Shown in pieces: positions 15,201-30,200 of a DNA stretch of 64,000 nt. The stretch's first letter is position 1. The number at the start of each line of letters is the position of its first letter. The DNA lies in NCBI GenBank assembly GCA_963854835.1, contig OY978526.1:67742765-67806764 (forward strand), read 5' to 3'. The stretch is from Megamerina dolium. Lineage: Eukaryota > Arthropoda > Insecta > Diptera > Megamerinidae. The position numbers and the translations under genes were made by a program. The notes beneath the pieces are model-generated. The model had not been told where the DNA came from, did no database searches, and worked only from the letters and a program-made list of their open reading frames with translations.

Positions 15201-18200
15201 TTCAACGTCGTGATCCTAGCTATATTGATGGGGTTCCTCCTGTTGATAAGGTCTACGGTTCAAGTTTGTTCGTATATAGCGCAAATCGAACGTTGAAATG
15301 CTACACCTATTTTAGTTTGCGAGTTGAAGATGATGAAGTTAGTTGCTTCTTTTCACAAGTTTCAGATAAACGTAACCTTGCCGCTAGACTTTTATTCAGA
15401 GCAATACCAAGATGGGTCAATTCAACTGACTTTTCCGTCCTTTCGATGATGCTGTTGTCTAGAACTTAAACGACAGTGATGTCAACGAACCGATAGACCC
15501 CTCTCAGTTCCTCCTGCGCAGTACTGCACCTAAGATCTGAATCATTACTCAAATTTAAAACTTGCAAAGCATGTAATCCCCATAGTTTTTCAATACGATC
15601 AATAAATCGCTGGATAGACATCTATTGTAAAGGGTTATCCATTTCGCGGTTTCAAAAGTATAGGGCTAGAATTTGACATCTGTCAAACTGAATTGTTAAA
15701 ACAATTTCTTTCTTTTTCAGTTCAAAGTCTGACATTTGCGAAAATGGATCGCTTAACTATCGCACAACGCATTAAAATTGTAAAAACCTACTACAAAAAT
15801 GGTGATTCTGCCACAGCCACATATCGTGCTTTAAGAGGAGATTATGGTTTATATAATCGTCCAACTACGCAAGCAATTGGCAAAATTGTGAAGTAATATG
15901 AAGAGACTGGATCGGTTACAGATATTGTAAGGCCTGTGCATCATCGTTTCGCTCGTACCACCGAAAATATCGCTGCTGTAAGTGAAAGTGTTGCCGAAGA
16001 CCCGAATGTGCTGATTCCTCGTCGTTCTCAGGAATTAGGACTGTCTTACGGCACATTATGGCGTATTTTGCATTTGGATCTACACCTACATCCATATAAA
16101 ATCCAGCTCACACAACAACTGAAGCCAGCTGAGCATTCACAACGTCGTAGATACGTCGAATGGGTGCTTGAACAGGCGGTGGACGGCGATTTTTCGAACA
16201 AAATTTTCTTCAGCGACGAAGCACATTTCTCACTCGGTGGGTATGTTAACAAACAAAATTGTCGTATTTGGGGTTCTGAGAATCCTCAAGTAATTGAAGA
16301 GAGGCCACTACATCCACAAAAAGTCACTGCTTGGTGCGCTCTTTGGTCCGGAGGTGTGATTGGACCTTACTTCTTCGAAAACGACGATGGAACGACTGTC
16401 ACCGTCAATTCGGAGCGTTATGGTCATATGATAACCGCCTTTTTTTTGCCTGCTATTGAAGAATACGACTTAGAGAATATGTGGTTTCAACAAGATGGTG
16501 CCACATGCCACAAAACTCGAGCGAATATGGCTTTATTGCGAGAGAAATTTTCTGGCCGCGTAATTTCTCGTCGTGGCGATATCAAGTGGCCACCAAGATC
16601 ATGGGATTTGACACCGCTTGACTTTTTTTTGTGGGGCTACGCGAAAGACCGTGTTTATGCAGATAAACCTTTAACTCTTGAGCACCTAAAAACCAACATT
16701 CGTCACGTTATGGCTGAGATACCGCCCAATATGTGTCAAAAAGTGGTCGAAAATTACCTCAAAAGAATCGATGCTTGCAACAATTCGCGTGGTGGTCATT
16801 TAAATGATGTAGTATTTCACACATAATGTCAACGTTCAAACTTTATAATAAAAATGAAATATCATGATAAAAAATATTTTTTATGTGTTTTATTTACATG
16901 TACTTTTGAAACCGCAAAATGGATAACCCTTTACATTGAGCCAAATGGTTGTCATTTCAGTTATCTCTTGATGGAACTGACAACATTCAAAAATCTTTTG
17001 TCGTTTAGATTTAATTGTGAAACTATCGTGTACCAGAACTTTTGAAAATACTAGGCATAGGAATGCTCACTTACCATCATTAGTTTCCTTACTAGCAACA
17101 CTAACTGCTTGTTCATCTTCTTTTTTCACCGGTACAAGACCCTCTAAAATAAATAGCATCTGTTGCACTATATTGCATTGTAGTACAGACATTAGCAGCT
17201 TTAAATTTTGAGTACCCCAATTGTAGACTTGAACAAATGTTAACTCAAATAGATCCCAAAAAACCTGCCTCTCACCAGGTGCACGATTTTTCAACCAGGC
17301 TTGTACAACTGAATTTGTAAATTATTTTAAGTAATGAATTATTGTAAGTATGTAGTTGCTACAAAACGTTACTTACTTGGTCTTGAATCTAAGCCAGATG
17401 AGCTCATATATACCATACCATTACGCGAAACCGTAGCGGGCGAGGCATTATCAATATTATGAGGTTCGAATATAATTTTTACCGTTGGTGCCATTGTTAA
17501 ACGATCACCATTGGCTAGAGTCAGTGTTTTATTATCGTCCAAGACGGAATTCAAGTTCTCAATCCAAATGCTGTCGACGGGGCCGTCCAATACTAGCCAG
17601 ACATGTTCGCCACCTTTAAGTTTCAATGTCTTACGCCAGAGGGCAGAAAATATACCATCGGTCCAGTCATTTGTAGCTACATCGAGACGTCCAAACATTT
17701 GTGCTGCGGTTATTGCCTTCGGATTCATGCGCATTTCACGATGCGATTCACCCATTTGTGTGAGAGCCTTCATCAATGTTTGAATGCATGTAGTTTTGCC
17801 AGCACCGCTCGGTCCCAATGTCATAATACCGTGACGGACAGTTTGGGTTTCGTAGAGCTGTATCAGCTTAAGAACCCAGGGAGGATGATAGACCAAATTG
17901 GCTTCTTCGGTTTGTTGGGCAATAGCCGTTTCCAATTCCGGATAATTGGTCTTTTCGAGCGTCTGTATAAAATTTATACTGAATCGATTAGAAAAATCTG
18001 TAAGCACGCATTCAGACAGATAAGTAGAACTTACCTGATTGGGAAACAAATCCGACACTAGCGACATGAATAATGGCTCATCATCATCAATCAATTTGGA
18101 TAAATTCATATCGCGTAGGACTCGCATCACAATCGTACTCTCGCTGTCCTTTGAGTTTCTTCGCTTAGCAGCACCCAATGTCCGTAGTACTGATAATATA

Positions 18201-21200
18201 TTTCGTAGACCAAAATCATAATGTACCTGTTTGGTAAGCTGTTCCTCGCACAATTTATATAGTGTATAGAATTTACGAGCCAGTGTAATATTTTCCAGGA
18301 ATCCACAAGAGGCCAATTTCACGCGTATGATAATTTGTCGATCTGGCACCATCATGGCGACAGTACGAAATTGTATTTTTAAATTTTCAGGTAATTCCTT
18401 ACGACCAGCATAACCAGGATTCTGAATGTGAAGAGTGTAATGCATGCATATATATTAGTAAATCCGAGTTTAAATAAAGTTTGGTTGTATTAAAGCATGA
18501 CATAAAAAAGGGATGATCATTCAAAAATGTTGAGGAAGAAAATTAATGGGTTCGGTCATTATTACTGTAAGTAAAATTGCCTCAAATTTGAATGATTAGT
18601 ATTTCTGGTTAAATGCTGTATAATTGCTCATATCGGAAATTGAATGTGGGACCTCATGCCTAGAAGAACAACGCTTTAACCAACGTGGTGCTTTCTGACT
18701 CTTGTCTTCCCCGTTGAGGGTAGAAAATATCAGTTATCTGGCCGACATTGTTAAATGCTGTTCGGTTTGATCTCAGATAAGTCTTCTACGAAGTAGAACA
18801 GACTATTTACCATGTTTACAGACTCATAATAATGACACAACCCCACAATAAACAACGTAAGTTGTCCTAAGCACCGGAGTAATCACATTATAGTAACTAT
18901 ATGGTTTTTAGGTCCGCCATCATCTTCAGACTCTTTATAACATCATCAAACATACAAAAATAACCGAAAAGCGTTTTTTAAAGTTAAAAAGAAAATTGAA
19001 TATGAAATACGACCACGGGTCCTGATTCGGATTCAGTGGCCCAAAATCCATAGAATGTAGCTAATCTAGTGCGTCGGAAACCTTATATCACAAAAAAAAA
19101 ATATGATGCCTAACAAAAATAGCTAAAATGCGATGTCTTTGAGGATAAAGAGAAACCTCCTACTCTGATCCCTCGAGCATTATGCTTTTTTTATTATGGA
19201 GTTGTGTAACTAACAAAATATTCTGCTTGAGTGTAACTGAGGTGTTTAATGCGTACCCCACAGCAGCTTTAAGAATGATTCTTTCTGGAGTTCTCCACTA
19301 TTTACAACCAGTACAAGTGCAAGAATATATTCATATTGGTCAGATGTTTGTAACTATTTAAAGGAAGCTACAGAAATATAGAGAAGCATATGAATATTCT
19401 TGATCAGCGTTGCCTTACTAGCCGACTTAGGGATATGCGTTACTCCCTCAATAAGTCTGGCACCTATTTAGCTGTTTCGAACGATAACTTGAACAAATAT
19501 TGAGATATTTCGACGAAATTTGGCATAAGTCAAGGGGTACGGACACTATTCAAAATGTGTCTGATTGGCCAATTTCAATTGATTGAATAAATTAAAATTC
19601 AAGGAAATATAATTTTGTAAGAAATGAGTAATAAAAACTCCTCCCATACAAGGTTGCGGATTAAAACAAAATTAAATCTCTAACATACACAGGCTTTCCC
19701 CTCAGACAGCCATATTAGATTAGGGTAGGTTATTGTGGCTGCTCTCTCTCTCTCTCTCTCTCTCTCTCTATTTTTCTGAGAGGACACACTTAAACCAGAA
19801 AGACCTATTGTGATATCACTGAATTCTGTTCCAGTAGTGTTGTGCATGTTAAATTTGGACAGTATTAGAAGGGATATAAATTAGCTGGTTCCGAATGGCA
19901 GAATCCTTGTGACATCACTTTTTTACTTTCCAATATCTTGGTACGTTTTAAAATTGGCTCAGCCGGAGATTAAACCCACGACCTACACATCAGAAGGTGG
20001 AGAAAAACAAAATAATTCATTAAAAATAAGTGTGAGACAGTCATACAGTAAAAGTGAAAATATCATATATATGATAATTTAGCAGTTAAAAGTTTACAAG
20101 AATATTGGCATATCACACCCACTATCTTAATATTTATACCCATTAAATTTAAATATTTAAGATTATAGCATAAAATTAGTTATTATTACCAACAAATAGA
20201 CGTAGTAAACCCACTTTTTATTCAGCACTACATGTAAAGACTATAAATCGATTGAAAGGTCAAGATCATTACTAAAATCATATGTCTTTACAACCCTGGT
20301 AAAGTAAAAAGTTTTGTACATGTACTAAGAATACATCCCATCTAAATGTATCATAGTAGCTATATATTTTCTATGAAAATGGCGTACGGCACTTACTAGC
20401 AATGGTTACATGTCTAGAGTACTTGAAGCATTTGTCAAAGGCAATGTATTGCATCAGAAAATGATCGAAATAGTCAACTTTACCATTCTACGTGGGTTGT
20501 CTAATGTCAAATACATTAGAATTCCTACATCTATGGCATCGGCGTATTGCTTAACACCACTCTGTCAAATATGTTAATCCTAATGATGAAGTTGGCTGAT
20601 GATAATGTCACTGCTATTTGTTCGCAAATATTGCTACTGTCAGTGTCAATTTTTATATATTGCATTTGAAATCTAATAAACAAACAATAAAAAAAAAAAA
20701 GTACGATAAAGAGCCTACATATTTATACGTCTGTACACGTATAAATACACACACACACACATATACAACTACACAAACAATAAAGAAAGGCCAAATGTTA
20801 AAAATGACAAGAGGTTCACATTTTGATGCTTCGTTACGAATAACATTTACACACGTTCTGGCACATATTTCGTTGAATCTATAAATGTATGTATATGTGC
20901 AGAAATACTTGTGTGTATGGGTTTGTAAATGTTTACATAGATATTTGTTGGTATTTGATGAAATACTCGTACATACAATATATACATACGAGTATATGCA
21001 TATATTTTAGGTATAATAAAATTTGCCACAAGTTAGCGGATGTAAGTATATGAAAATGAAGCACAAACACGTACCTATTTAAGCATATATTGTATTTACA
21101 TGTATTTATATCTGTATATAAACTTTAAATCTCACATATGTGTGTACAAAAAAGGCTATACTGTCAAGAACACATAGACTTATTTACCAAAAAAAAAAAA

Positions 21201-24200
21201 ATGTCTTTAATGTCAGCTTCTATTTGCATTAAGATGATAACAATGTAATAAATAAATTTAATAATCGTATTATCATTACCACCAGCATTGCGTATATTTG
21301 CGTGTTTGTGTGTATATATATGTATCTACCTATATTGAAAACTCCTACCAAAAGTTTAACGTTTGGCTTGTTTTTGTTGCTACGTTGGTTAGCTGGTTGG
21401 CTGGTTGCTTAGAAAACAACAACAAAAACAATAAAATTAATTAAAATTCTTCAAAATCATTCAACACGATTGGAAACACATGATAATGATGTCGACAATG
21501 ATGACGGTGTGTATTATGATATTTATAATGACGGAGGTGAGACAATTTCTGGTGTTTAGTGACATATTATGATGCACTTATATTGTTGTTGTTGTTATTT
21601 TAGATGTTTTCAAAGGTCTGATAATATGTACTCTATGTGCCATTTATTTTATATGTTAAATTGTATAATATTTGAAAACTTCTTTCTGTCGAGTACGCCA
21701 TGAAAATTAAATATGATAAGAAAGTCACATGAAAAAGAAGTCTTCTCTAACAGACGAGATTATTATTGCTATATGTATTTGCGGTTGCTGAATTCGATTG
21801 CGGAGTTACTTTGACTGGGAACTATCATATTTTGTCCCTAATCTTAAAAAATTACGAAAATTAAATATATGATTAAATATTCAGAATTGCCCCTAGAGCG
21901 GTAAATGTGTGACCGATACCCATTAATTATAATAATTGTTTTTTTTATATACTTATCCGCTATCTCAGCCTCTTGGGTGCAGTAGCTCAGTGGTTAGTGT
22001 GTTCGCCTTCTGATCTGTAGGTCGTGGTTCAATCCCCGGCTGATGCACAACAAATTTAATATCGATAAGATTTTTCTTTCGAACGGTACCCCCTGTCGGC
22101 AAGCAATTGGCAATTCTTCCGACAGTAACAACTTGAAAAAGCAACCATGAAAAAGCTTCTAAAAGATCTCTGTGACAAAGCTCAGAAAAAGTGATGTCAC
22201 AAGTGTTCTGCCGTTCGGAACCGGCTAAAATAAGTAGGTCCCTTCTAATACTGTCCAAAATTTAAGACGCACAACAGTAATGGAAGAGAAGTTCGGCCAA
22301 TGAGCCCTTTGGGGCTTCAAGTGCCACATATTTATTTTATTTTTATCTCTGTCTCTTAGAGGAGCTCCCCTACAAAGTTGCCGTTTTTAGAAATTTCTTT
22401 GCCACCTCTTCCAGAAGGCCTCTAGAAGAGTAAAATATATGATAAACCCTATCAATTTTTACTAATCAACATTTTGCTTGAACAAATTTAATATCGTCTT
22501 TACTGCTGAGGAATGTTCTTTCTCAAAATAAACATCAAAGCAGCTGAAAATCTACAATTAACCCCATAATTGCACAAGAATCGTCCCAAAATCAGCAATA
22601 CATATATGAGCGAGACCCACAAATTCTTTTGTCCCAATATTTCCTCTAAAATACAATTTAAGTCCTTCCAGTTTTTTTAAAAATATCAATTTTGTTGTGG
22701 GGCCTCCTTAAGGAGTGCAGCTAGAAGGTAAGAATAGTTTAAGAATATATTGGGGCACCATAATTAATGGAAGCCTCAAAGGGAGGAAGTGAGCATGCTC
22801 AGAAAATATGTTTGGTAGTATTATTCATGGGGATGGGTTATAAATTTAATAAAAATGTCAATTTTCAAGTGAAGCCACATTAAGGGGTAACGATACGTAA
22901 AAATTAATGAGAGTAGGTTTTACATTTTAACCCTTTAGAGGAAATTCTGGGCATTTTAATGAATTAAAGTATTTTCATCATTTATTATTATTATTTTTAT
23001 TTTCTTGAGGTTTTGAATTCAGCGATTTCAAATACATATGAAAAATACATATAAAAATGTTTATTTCGATCTGTATACAATAATAATTATTGAAGTCTGC
23101 AACATAGTACATATGTGTATTATTTTGAAAAAATTAACTTGTGTTTTCATTACTACAAATTAAGAATTGTTCTATCTAAGATTTTTTGTTCGTCATATAG
23201 AAAATTTATAAAATATCTTTTCATTCAAAAATAAAAACTAAACTATAAAAGGTTATGGGCACAGCAAATTTTAAGAAATGTATCTAGTGAAACATATAAA
23301 GCCACTATCAGATCAATCAGACTGGCCAATGTGGAAGAGAAAAACAATTTCGAGATCTATTAGATTACCATGAATGCGCTGTTGTTGACGAGGTCTACCA
23401 AAAAGTGATGGACAAAGATACGGCACATGAAACATGGGAATCGTTGAAGTTGCAGTTCGAGGCAACATCGAAGGATCAACTATTCAAATTAATGGTTTAA
23501 AAGTATTAAAGAAGTTACCTGAGTTGTTGATAGTATGTAAGATAGTGCACATTCTACCAATTAATTTGTATGTTTGAAAAGAACTTTAGCAGAACAGATG
23601 AGTCCAAGTTGGATCAAGATGCTTTAGCAACAAAAGCCGTAGAGAAGAAGGAGAAATATGCATCTAAAAGAGATGGCAACTGCAATTATTGTAATAAAAA
23701 GGGACATTGGGTTCGAGACTGTAGAAAATAGATAGCAGATGGCCGACCTATCAGAAACAAAGCATACAATCCGAATTCTAAGACAGTTAGTGATGTTAAT
23801 TGTTCCTTAATTACAATCTGTAACGAAGTATGTTCCGCTGAAGTGAACTCTGGTGATTGGTGGATAACAATCACCAGAGGATAATATAATAATATAATAT
23901 AACAAAGTATGCAAATTTTTTACAGACTACAAAGGATTTGATGCTCCGTGCAGTAAGTAGTGAGATAATAGAGGCTTATGGGTAGGGTTCTATACAAATT
24001 TTAGTTACTGGGAAGCAGTTGAGTATGTACCAAAGATATCACGAAATCTCTTTTCCGTGCTAGTAGCTCAATCGAAAAAACGATTAAACAAAATTCTGAC
24101 TGATGATGATTTTCAAAACCTTAATAAAAACCCCGAATTGCAGACTCTTCTTCTTTGTATTAGAAAAAAATACAATATAAACACTTTCAATATTTTGTTC

Positions 24201-27200
24201 GAATAATTGTATTATACCTAATTAATCAAAATTCACATTAATCAAATAATTGCAATTTTGATTAATAAAAACCACAATTGTAGCAACAATATAATTTTTG
24301 ATTAATGAAGATTTACAAAGATATATAATTAACTAACCAGAATTGTGATTAACCAGTTTGATTAAACAACTAAGCGTACATCCTTATTTTTAAGATATCA
24401 AAATAATAAATCTATTAAATTTCGAGTCGAATAATTTGTTACTTACTTAAGTGACCATAACAACCGAATATCGACTTAGGCCGAAAATAACATGCTTCGC
24501 CAGCCATCTCTGTTCTTCGCTAGATGGCGCCAGTTAGAAATTCCAAGCGCCATCAGGTTCTCCAGTACTTGGTCTTTCCACCGGAGGTTAGGTCTTCCTC
24601 GTCTGCGTCGTCCTCCAGCGGGTTCCGAATATAACACCTTCTTAGCTGGAGCGTGTTCTTTCATTCGCTCAACATGACCTAGCCAGCGCAGCCGCTGGAT
24701 TTTGATGCGCTTTACTATGTCAATATCGGCATACAGCTCGTACAGCTCATGGTTGTACCTTATTCGGTACGCGCCACCAACACAAATAGGTCCAAAGATC
24801 TTGCGTAGGACTTTTCTCTCGACAACTCCAAGCATTCGCTCATCCGAGGTGGAAATTGTCCAGGCTTCAGCGCCATATGTTAGGACAGGCATGATGAGAG
24901 ACTTGTAGAGTGTAGTTTTCATTCTTCGAGAGAGTGCTCGACTCTCAATTGCTTACTTAGCCCAAAGTAGCACCTGTTTGCAAAAGTGATCCTTCGCATT
25001 ATCTCCAGGCTGACGTCATTACAGCTGTTAATGCTGGTTCCAAGATAGACAAAGTTCCTTACTACTTTAAAAGCGTAGTTGTCAACAGTGACGTGCTGTC
25101 CAAGACGCCGGGACTCTTTGTTTATTGACACTAGATACTTCGTCTTGCCCTCGTTCACCGTAAGACCCATCCGACGCGACTCTCTTTCTAACTCTGAGAA
25201 TGCTGCACTGACTGCTCACGTGTTCATGGCGATTATGTCAATACATATAGAAATGTTTATACACGTATAACGTTTCAATTTAGCGTTTAATAGATTAATC
25301 AAGGAGTATACTTTATAATTATTACGATTAATTTAAGAATCAGAATTAATCAAAATTCTGATTGATCGAAAAGTCGATTAATCTAAATTCTGACTGATTA
25401 TGATTTTCGAAACATTAATAAAAACCCCGAATTGTAGACTTTTCTTCTTTATATTAGAAAAAAATACAATATAAACACTTTCAATATTTTGTTCGAATCA
25501 CAAAATCACAAAAAAATCTTTAAAATTAATACCAACACACTATATATATTATAATATATGTATATGAACGAAGAAAAATTGATAAAAATCAATTATAACA
25601 TATTTTGTGATGATTCTTAAAATATTTTCTTTGTAAGGATAATGAATTGATCTAGAAAAATGGCGAGACACGGGTATATTTTTTAAGCTCTACATTCGGA
25701 ATAATAAGTGTTGCTAATTGTTTTTTTTTTATCTTCAAAATTGAATATTAACTACTACGTAAATCAAGCGGTTTGGTTCTCTTTAGCCTTCTGGTTAGGG
25801 TTGCTCCATCGTTAACTATGAAAACTTAATTATTTACGTGTGTTTGTAACCTTTGCGCGTGTTTAGCCGCAAACGGACCAATTGTGTCGGAAACAGTTGT
25901 CATCGCTAAATCTCTATGCAAGTCCTCGTTATGCACGTACTAGGTCGCATTAACAATGCCTACGCTAACCTTATTTTGAAAACGCTGTATAATATCGATT
26001 TTAGTTTTGATCCCACAGCTGTATACCATACGTCCATACCGGTTTTAGAACTTGGTTGTAAATGAGCATTGTATTTTGCGTTGACAACTTCGAATTTCTG
26101 CCAATAAGCCAATATAGTTTTTGTAGTTTTAGATTAAGTTTTACGATTTTAATTTTGACATATTTTTTCAATTTATCTTTGTATCCAGGGTCATTCCTAG
26201 GTACTTGTCAGTACTGGCGTAGGGCACATTCGCTGTATGTATTTTAACTGGCTTGTACGAAATATTTTTTATTAGTAAAATCCACATGAACAGATTTTAA
26301 TTCATTTAATTTTATTTTCCACTTCTCGGTTCAGTCAACAATCTCGTCGATTGAATTTTGTAGTTTCGCGGTGGACTCGTTTTCATCAGATCCAACGGTT
26401 AGGATACACGTATCATCAGCTACTTTGTACCTTTTCGGTATGGGCAGATCTGGTGTACTTCTATTGCATATACAAACGAGTTTGTGTCTAAAACATAATT
26501 TACCTATCATCTCTTAATGCCTAGTAGCTTCTACATTTGACGTCTGATTTCACCAGTATTATATTTAAAATTTTCATTATTTAATTGTTTTTCATCCACG
26601 ATCTAAAAAATATTTAAATTAATTTTTTTTTTCATGTCAATGAAACGGCTGAAAATGAGTAATTTTCGAAAAATGTCTAATTTTTTCGTATTTTATCGCA
26701 TATAACTTAGTAAAATTTAATTCAATCGACACAGGCAATATATTGTCCGAACGAATTAAAGGCTTTCGAATCATATTTTATGGATATATAATTTTCGAGA
26801 TTTTTGCCATTAACTAAAAAAAGTACAAAAAATCACATTTTTTCACGGATATCTGGGAAACGGTTCTTTGGAAAAATAAATGTCATTTTCTTGTTTAGCG
26901 GGCGGTACTTTTTTATGTCGAGAAACGTCGTTTTTTTAGTTAAAAGAGCAAGCTTTCAAGCCAGACTGTAAAATGCTTGATTTTGTTGTTTTTTAATGCT
27001 TCCTGTATCGTGTGGACTATTCGATGTATTTGATCGTTTGTGGAATGCTTTTCACAGAACCTAAAATGGTGTGTGGATGTTAAATTTCTGGATATGATTA
27101 TATTTTTTAGAAGTTTTTCCATTACCGGGAGTAGCGCAATTGGTCAGTAAGATGTCACTTCATTAGGATTTGGGTATCATTATTACTTCCGAAATTTTCC

Positions 27201-30200
27201 ATTGCAGTGGTATGTTTTAATGCAGTTTTTTGGCCATTAATTCTTAAAAACTTCACCGATCATATTTCCGTTTCAGTAAATTTTAAGTAATTGATTATTA
27301 TAATTTGTGTATAACAAAAATAAATATTAAAATGCATTTTGAAAATTATCAAATGAGAATAATAGGCATGATGGTGGTAGAAAACTACACATATATGATA
27401 TGTATGTACTTAAATATGACAAGGATATTAATGGCTGGTTTTTGTTATGCGATACAACATGAAAAGGATTGTCGCAAATAGGAAAAAGTTAGGAAGGTTG
27501 GATTTGTATTTCGTTTTTGCGATGTAAGATTCTACAAAATGATAATAAAATGAAGATATCATTGAAGATACTTCAGTAAACTTTTGCGGAAGAATATTTG
27601 TTGGATGCTTCAAAAATTAAACAAAACACAGTTGATTTCTTAAAGTGCTTAAAAATTTCTCCCTAAAAATCTTCATTTTTCACTTAACTTCTCAACCTTG
27701 CTCAATAAAGCTCAAAATTAAAAAAAGGACATATTCAAAGCAATTTATAAAGATTTAAACCCAAAAAAAAACACACCTGGTCCAGATAAAATTACCGGTA
27801 AAATGATAAAAGAGCTACCTCCGGCTTCAGTAATTCATCTCATGCACATTTTCAATGCTATCCTTCGTATTAAACACTATCCCAAATGCTGGAAAACTTC
27901 AAAAATTATTATGATAGCAAAACCAGGAAAAGACCCTACAAATGTTGCATCGTACAGACCTATCAGCCTCCTGCCTCTACTCTCTAAAGTATTCGAAAAG
28001 CTACTTGTCATGAATATAACTCCATTTATTAATCTCAACCAACTGATTCCTCAACATCAGTTTGGATTTAGAAAACAGCACGCCACAATAGAACAAGTCC
28101 ATCGCATTGTAACTCTGATAAGGAACACTTTTGAAGAAAAAAAGTATTGCTGTCTTTCTTGATATCACTCAAGCTTTCGATAAAGTATGGCACGATGGCC
28201 TTATTTACAAACTCAAACTATTACTGCCTGCAAATGTCTCCTCATTGCTTAGTAGCTACCTCACGAAAAGACAATTTCTCGTACATCACAAAGATTACAC
28301 AACAAATCCATTGGATATTCACGCTGGCGTTCCTCAAGGAAGCGTTTTGGGCCCCTTACTGTATCTCTTATACACTTCAAATATGCTGAACAATAACTAT
28401 ACATTTATATCGACCTTTGCAGATGATACGGCAATATTGAGCTCTCGCTCTAACCCCATAGAAGCTACTAAACTCCTGCAGACTCATGTCGATTCTCTCT
28501 AAATCTGGATAGCAAAATGGCGTAAAAAAGTCAATGAATCAAAGAGCGTACATGTAACCTTCACGCTAAGGCCAGATACATGTCCCCACTTAATTAATCC
28601 GAATGCTCTTGCTAGGCAATTGTTGCTGGGTACGGGACATCGTCGATTAAAAAGAAAAGATACACTGGATATGCTGTGAAATTGCTATACCTCGCGACTC
28701 AACAAATTGTGATGGAACGTAGGGAATATCACATAATTTTAGTTAGTTTGTAAGATTTGAATACTTATTGTTAGTTTCTAAGTATTTTAGAAATATTCAA
28801 TAAAAACGCTTATTTAACAAAAAAAAATTTTTTTCATAAGATCAAAAATATTTATTTCTTGATTTTTCTGCTTCACTAATTTTTATGTGTCCTAATAATG
28901 AATAATACAATATTTTTAAATATGAATCATATAAGATTCGTTAATAAGAGCTATCGTATGAGGTATTTGTATGAATTATGACTCACAAGCTTCAAAGGAA
29001 GCACTGTTGTGCGTATAAAATTTGAACAGCTTGCATGGAAATTTACTTTTCTTAATTGTCTACATAAATATCAGTCCATTACAATGTGCTATGTCATTGT
29101 CATTAGATGAATACATTCCACTAACGAAGCTACCCAGTGGGCAAGTACGCAATGCATCGGAAGAGAAATCGGTTATGTCCTTCAATTTCTTTCATTATTT
29201 AAAAAATAAAAAAAGCAAGGGCTATTCATTTGAATGGGGCATTACTCAGGGTATTTAGGGCATTTTAAATAATTTATTTTGGAAAAAAACAATTAATTAC
29301 TTTCCCTTAAAAAAAATGTCAGTTGAATCCGAAATCGTGTTCCAGATTTTGTTCTAACCTCAAAAGGGTGCAAAAATAGCTGAAAAACGAAGCTATTTAA
29401 AAACCTGAAGGTGATTGCGAAAATTCGACCACGGATTCGCAATCAACGACCCAAAAATCTATAAAATATGAATATTGTAATACATTGGAAATGCAATTTT
29501 ATAGCGGGTCTATCACAACAACAACAATAAAATGAATATGCTCTATGACCATATTAACATTGCATGGATTTTTCTCAATTTTCTTTTTAACCTTAGAAAA
29601 CCGGAAAATGAAAATAGGGATGATTTTTGGGGCTATAAAGAAAACTGAGGGTGATGACGGAAATCTGGTCAATGGCTCGCATTCAGAATTCATATAATGC
29701 AACAACTTTGACCCTCGGACCTTATACCTTATTTTTTTTTATTATGGGGATAGAATTTTAATGCTGTTTTTTAACTCTACTTCCCAGTTTCAAATAAGCG
29801 CCTAATTAAAGAAAAAAATATTTAATCTCAAATTAAAAGCTCAAATATTTATTATTATTTTTCATTTATACATTCCGAACATAAATTAAACAGGAGCAGC
29901 AAAAATTACCAGACAGTTAATTAGTTAAATCAAGCGTCAGAAAGTAGCACTTTCTTTTTCTTCAAATTATTATTAGGTGTTCGAAAAAATTCGGTAAAAA
30001 ATTGTCGGTAGATGGTCCTAAAATGTAACATCTCTGGTAATATTAATTACATCTGGCTATACTATAGTTTGTTTGTTTAAACTTCATTTTGTTAGAAGAC
30101 CTTATTAAAATCACATTATTCTGTGAAAAGTTATCCACGTTTAAAAATGAGATAAAATTCGGAACATTATCGTCATATTTTGCTTTTCTATTATAGAAAA

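Larger units (their letters stand above)
13785..17074 (-). other. Dynein intron DNA around the 14132-14197 mini-exon
   Basis: Introns flanking the mini-exon. 14198-15629 contains a stretch (14620-14745) repeated near 21770-21900 (shared GTATTTGCGGTTGCTGA). 15630-16931 is a mariner. 15160-15480 has open frames with no recognised product. Confidence 0.5.

Noticed and set aside
15160..15480. Possible host gene (open frame near 15266-15469)
   Set aside because: No recognised domain and no consistent splice sites; left as unassigned intronic DNA.
19741..19770. CRISPR array or satellite block
   Set aside because: A plain dinucleotide run within a SINE; the genome is eukaryotic.
22000..22060. Functional tRNA gene
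   Set aside because: A and B boxes are present but the cloverleaf pairing is poor and the same head recurs with a long body, so it is a SINE.
24083..25497. LTR retrotransposon bounded by the direct repeats
   Set aside because: No TG...CA ends, primer-binding site or pol genes between the repeats; the interior is an RTE fragment.
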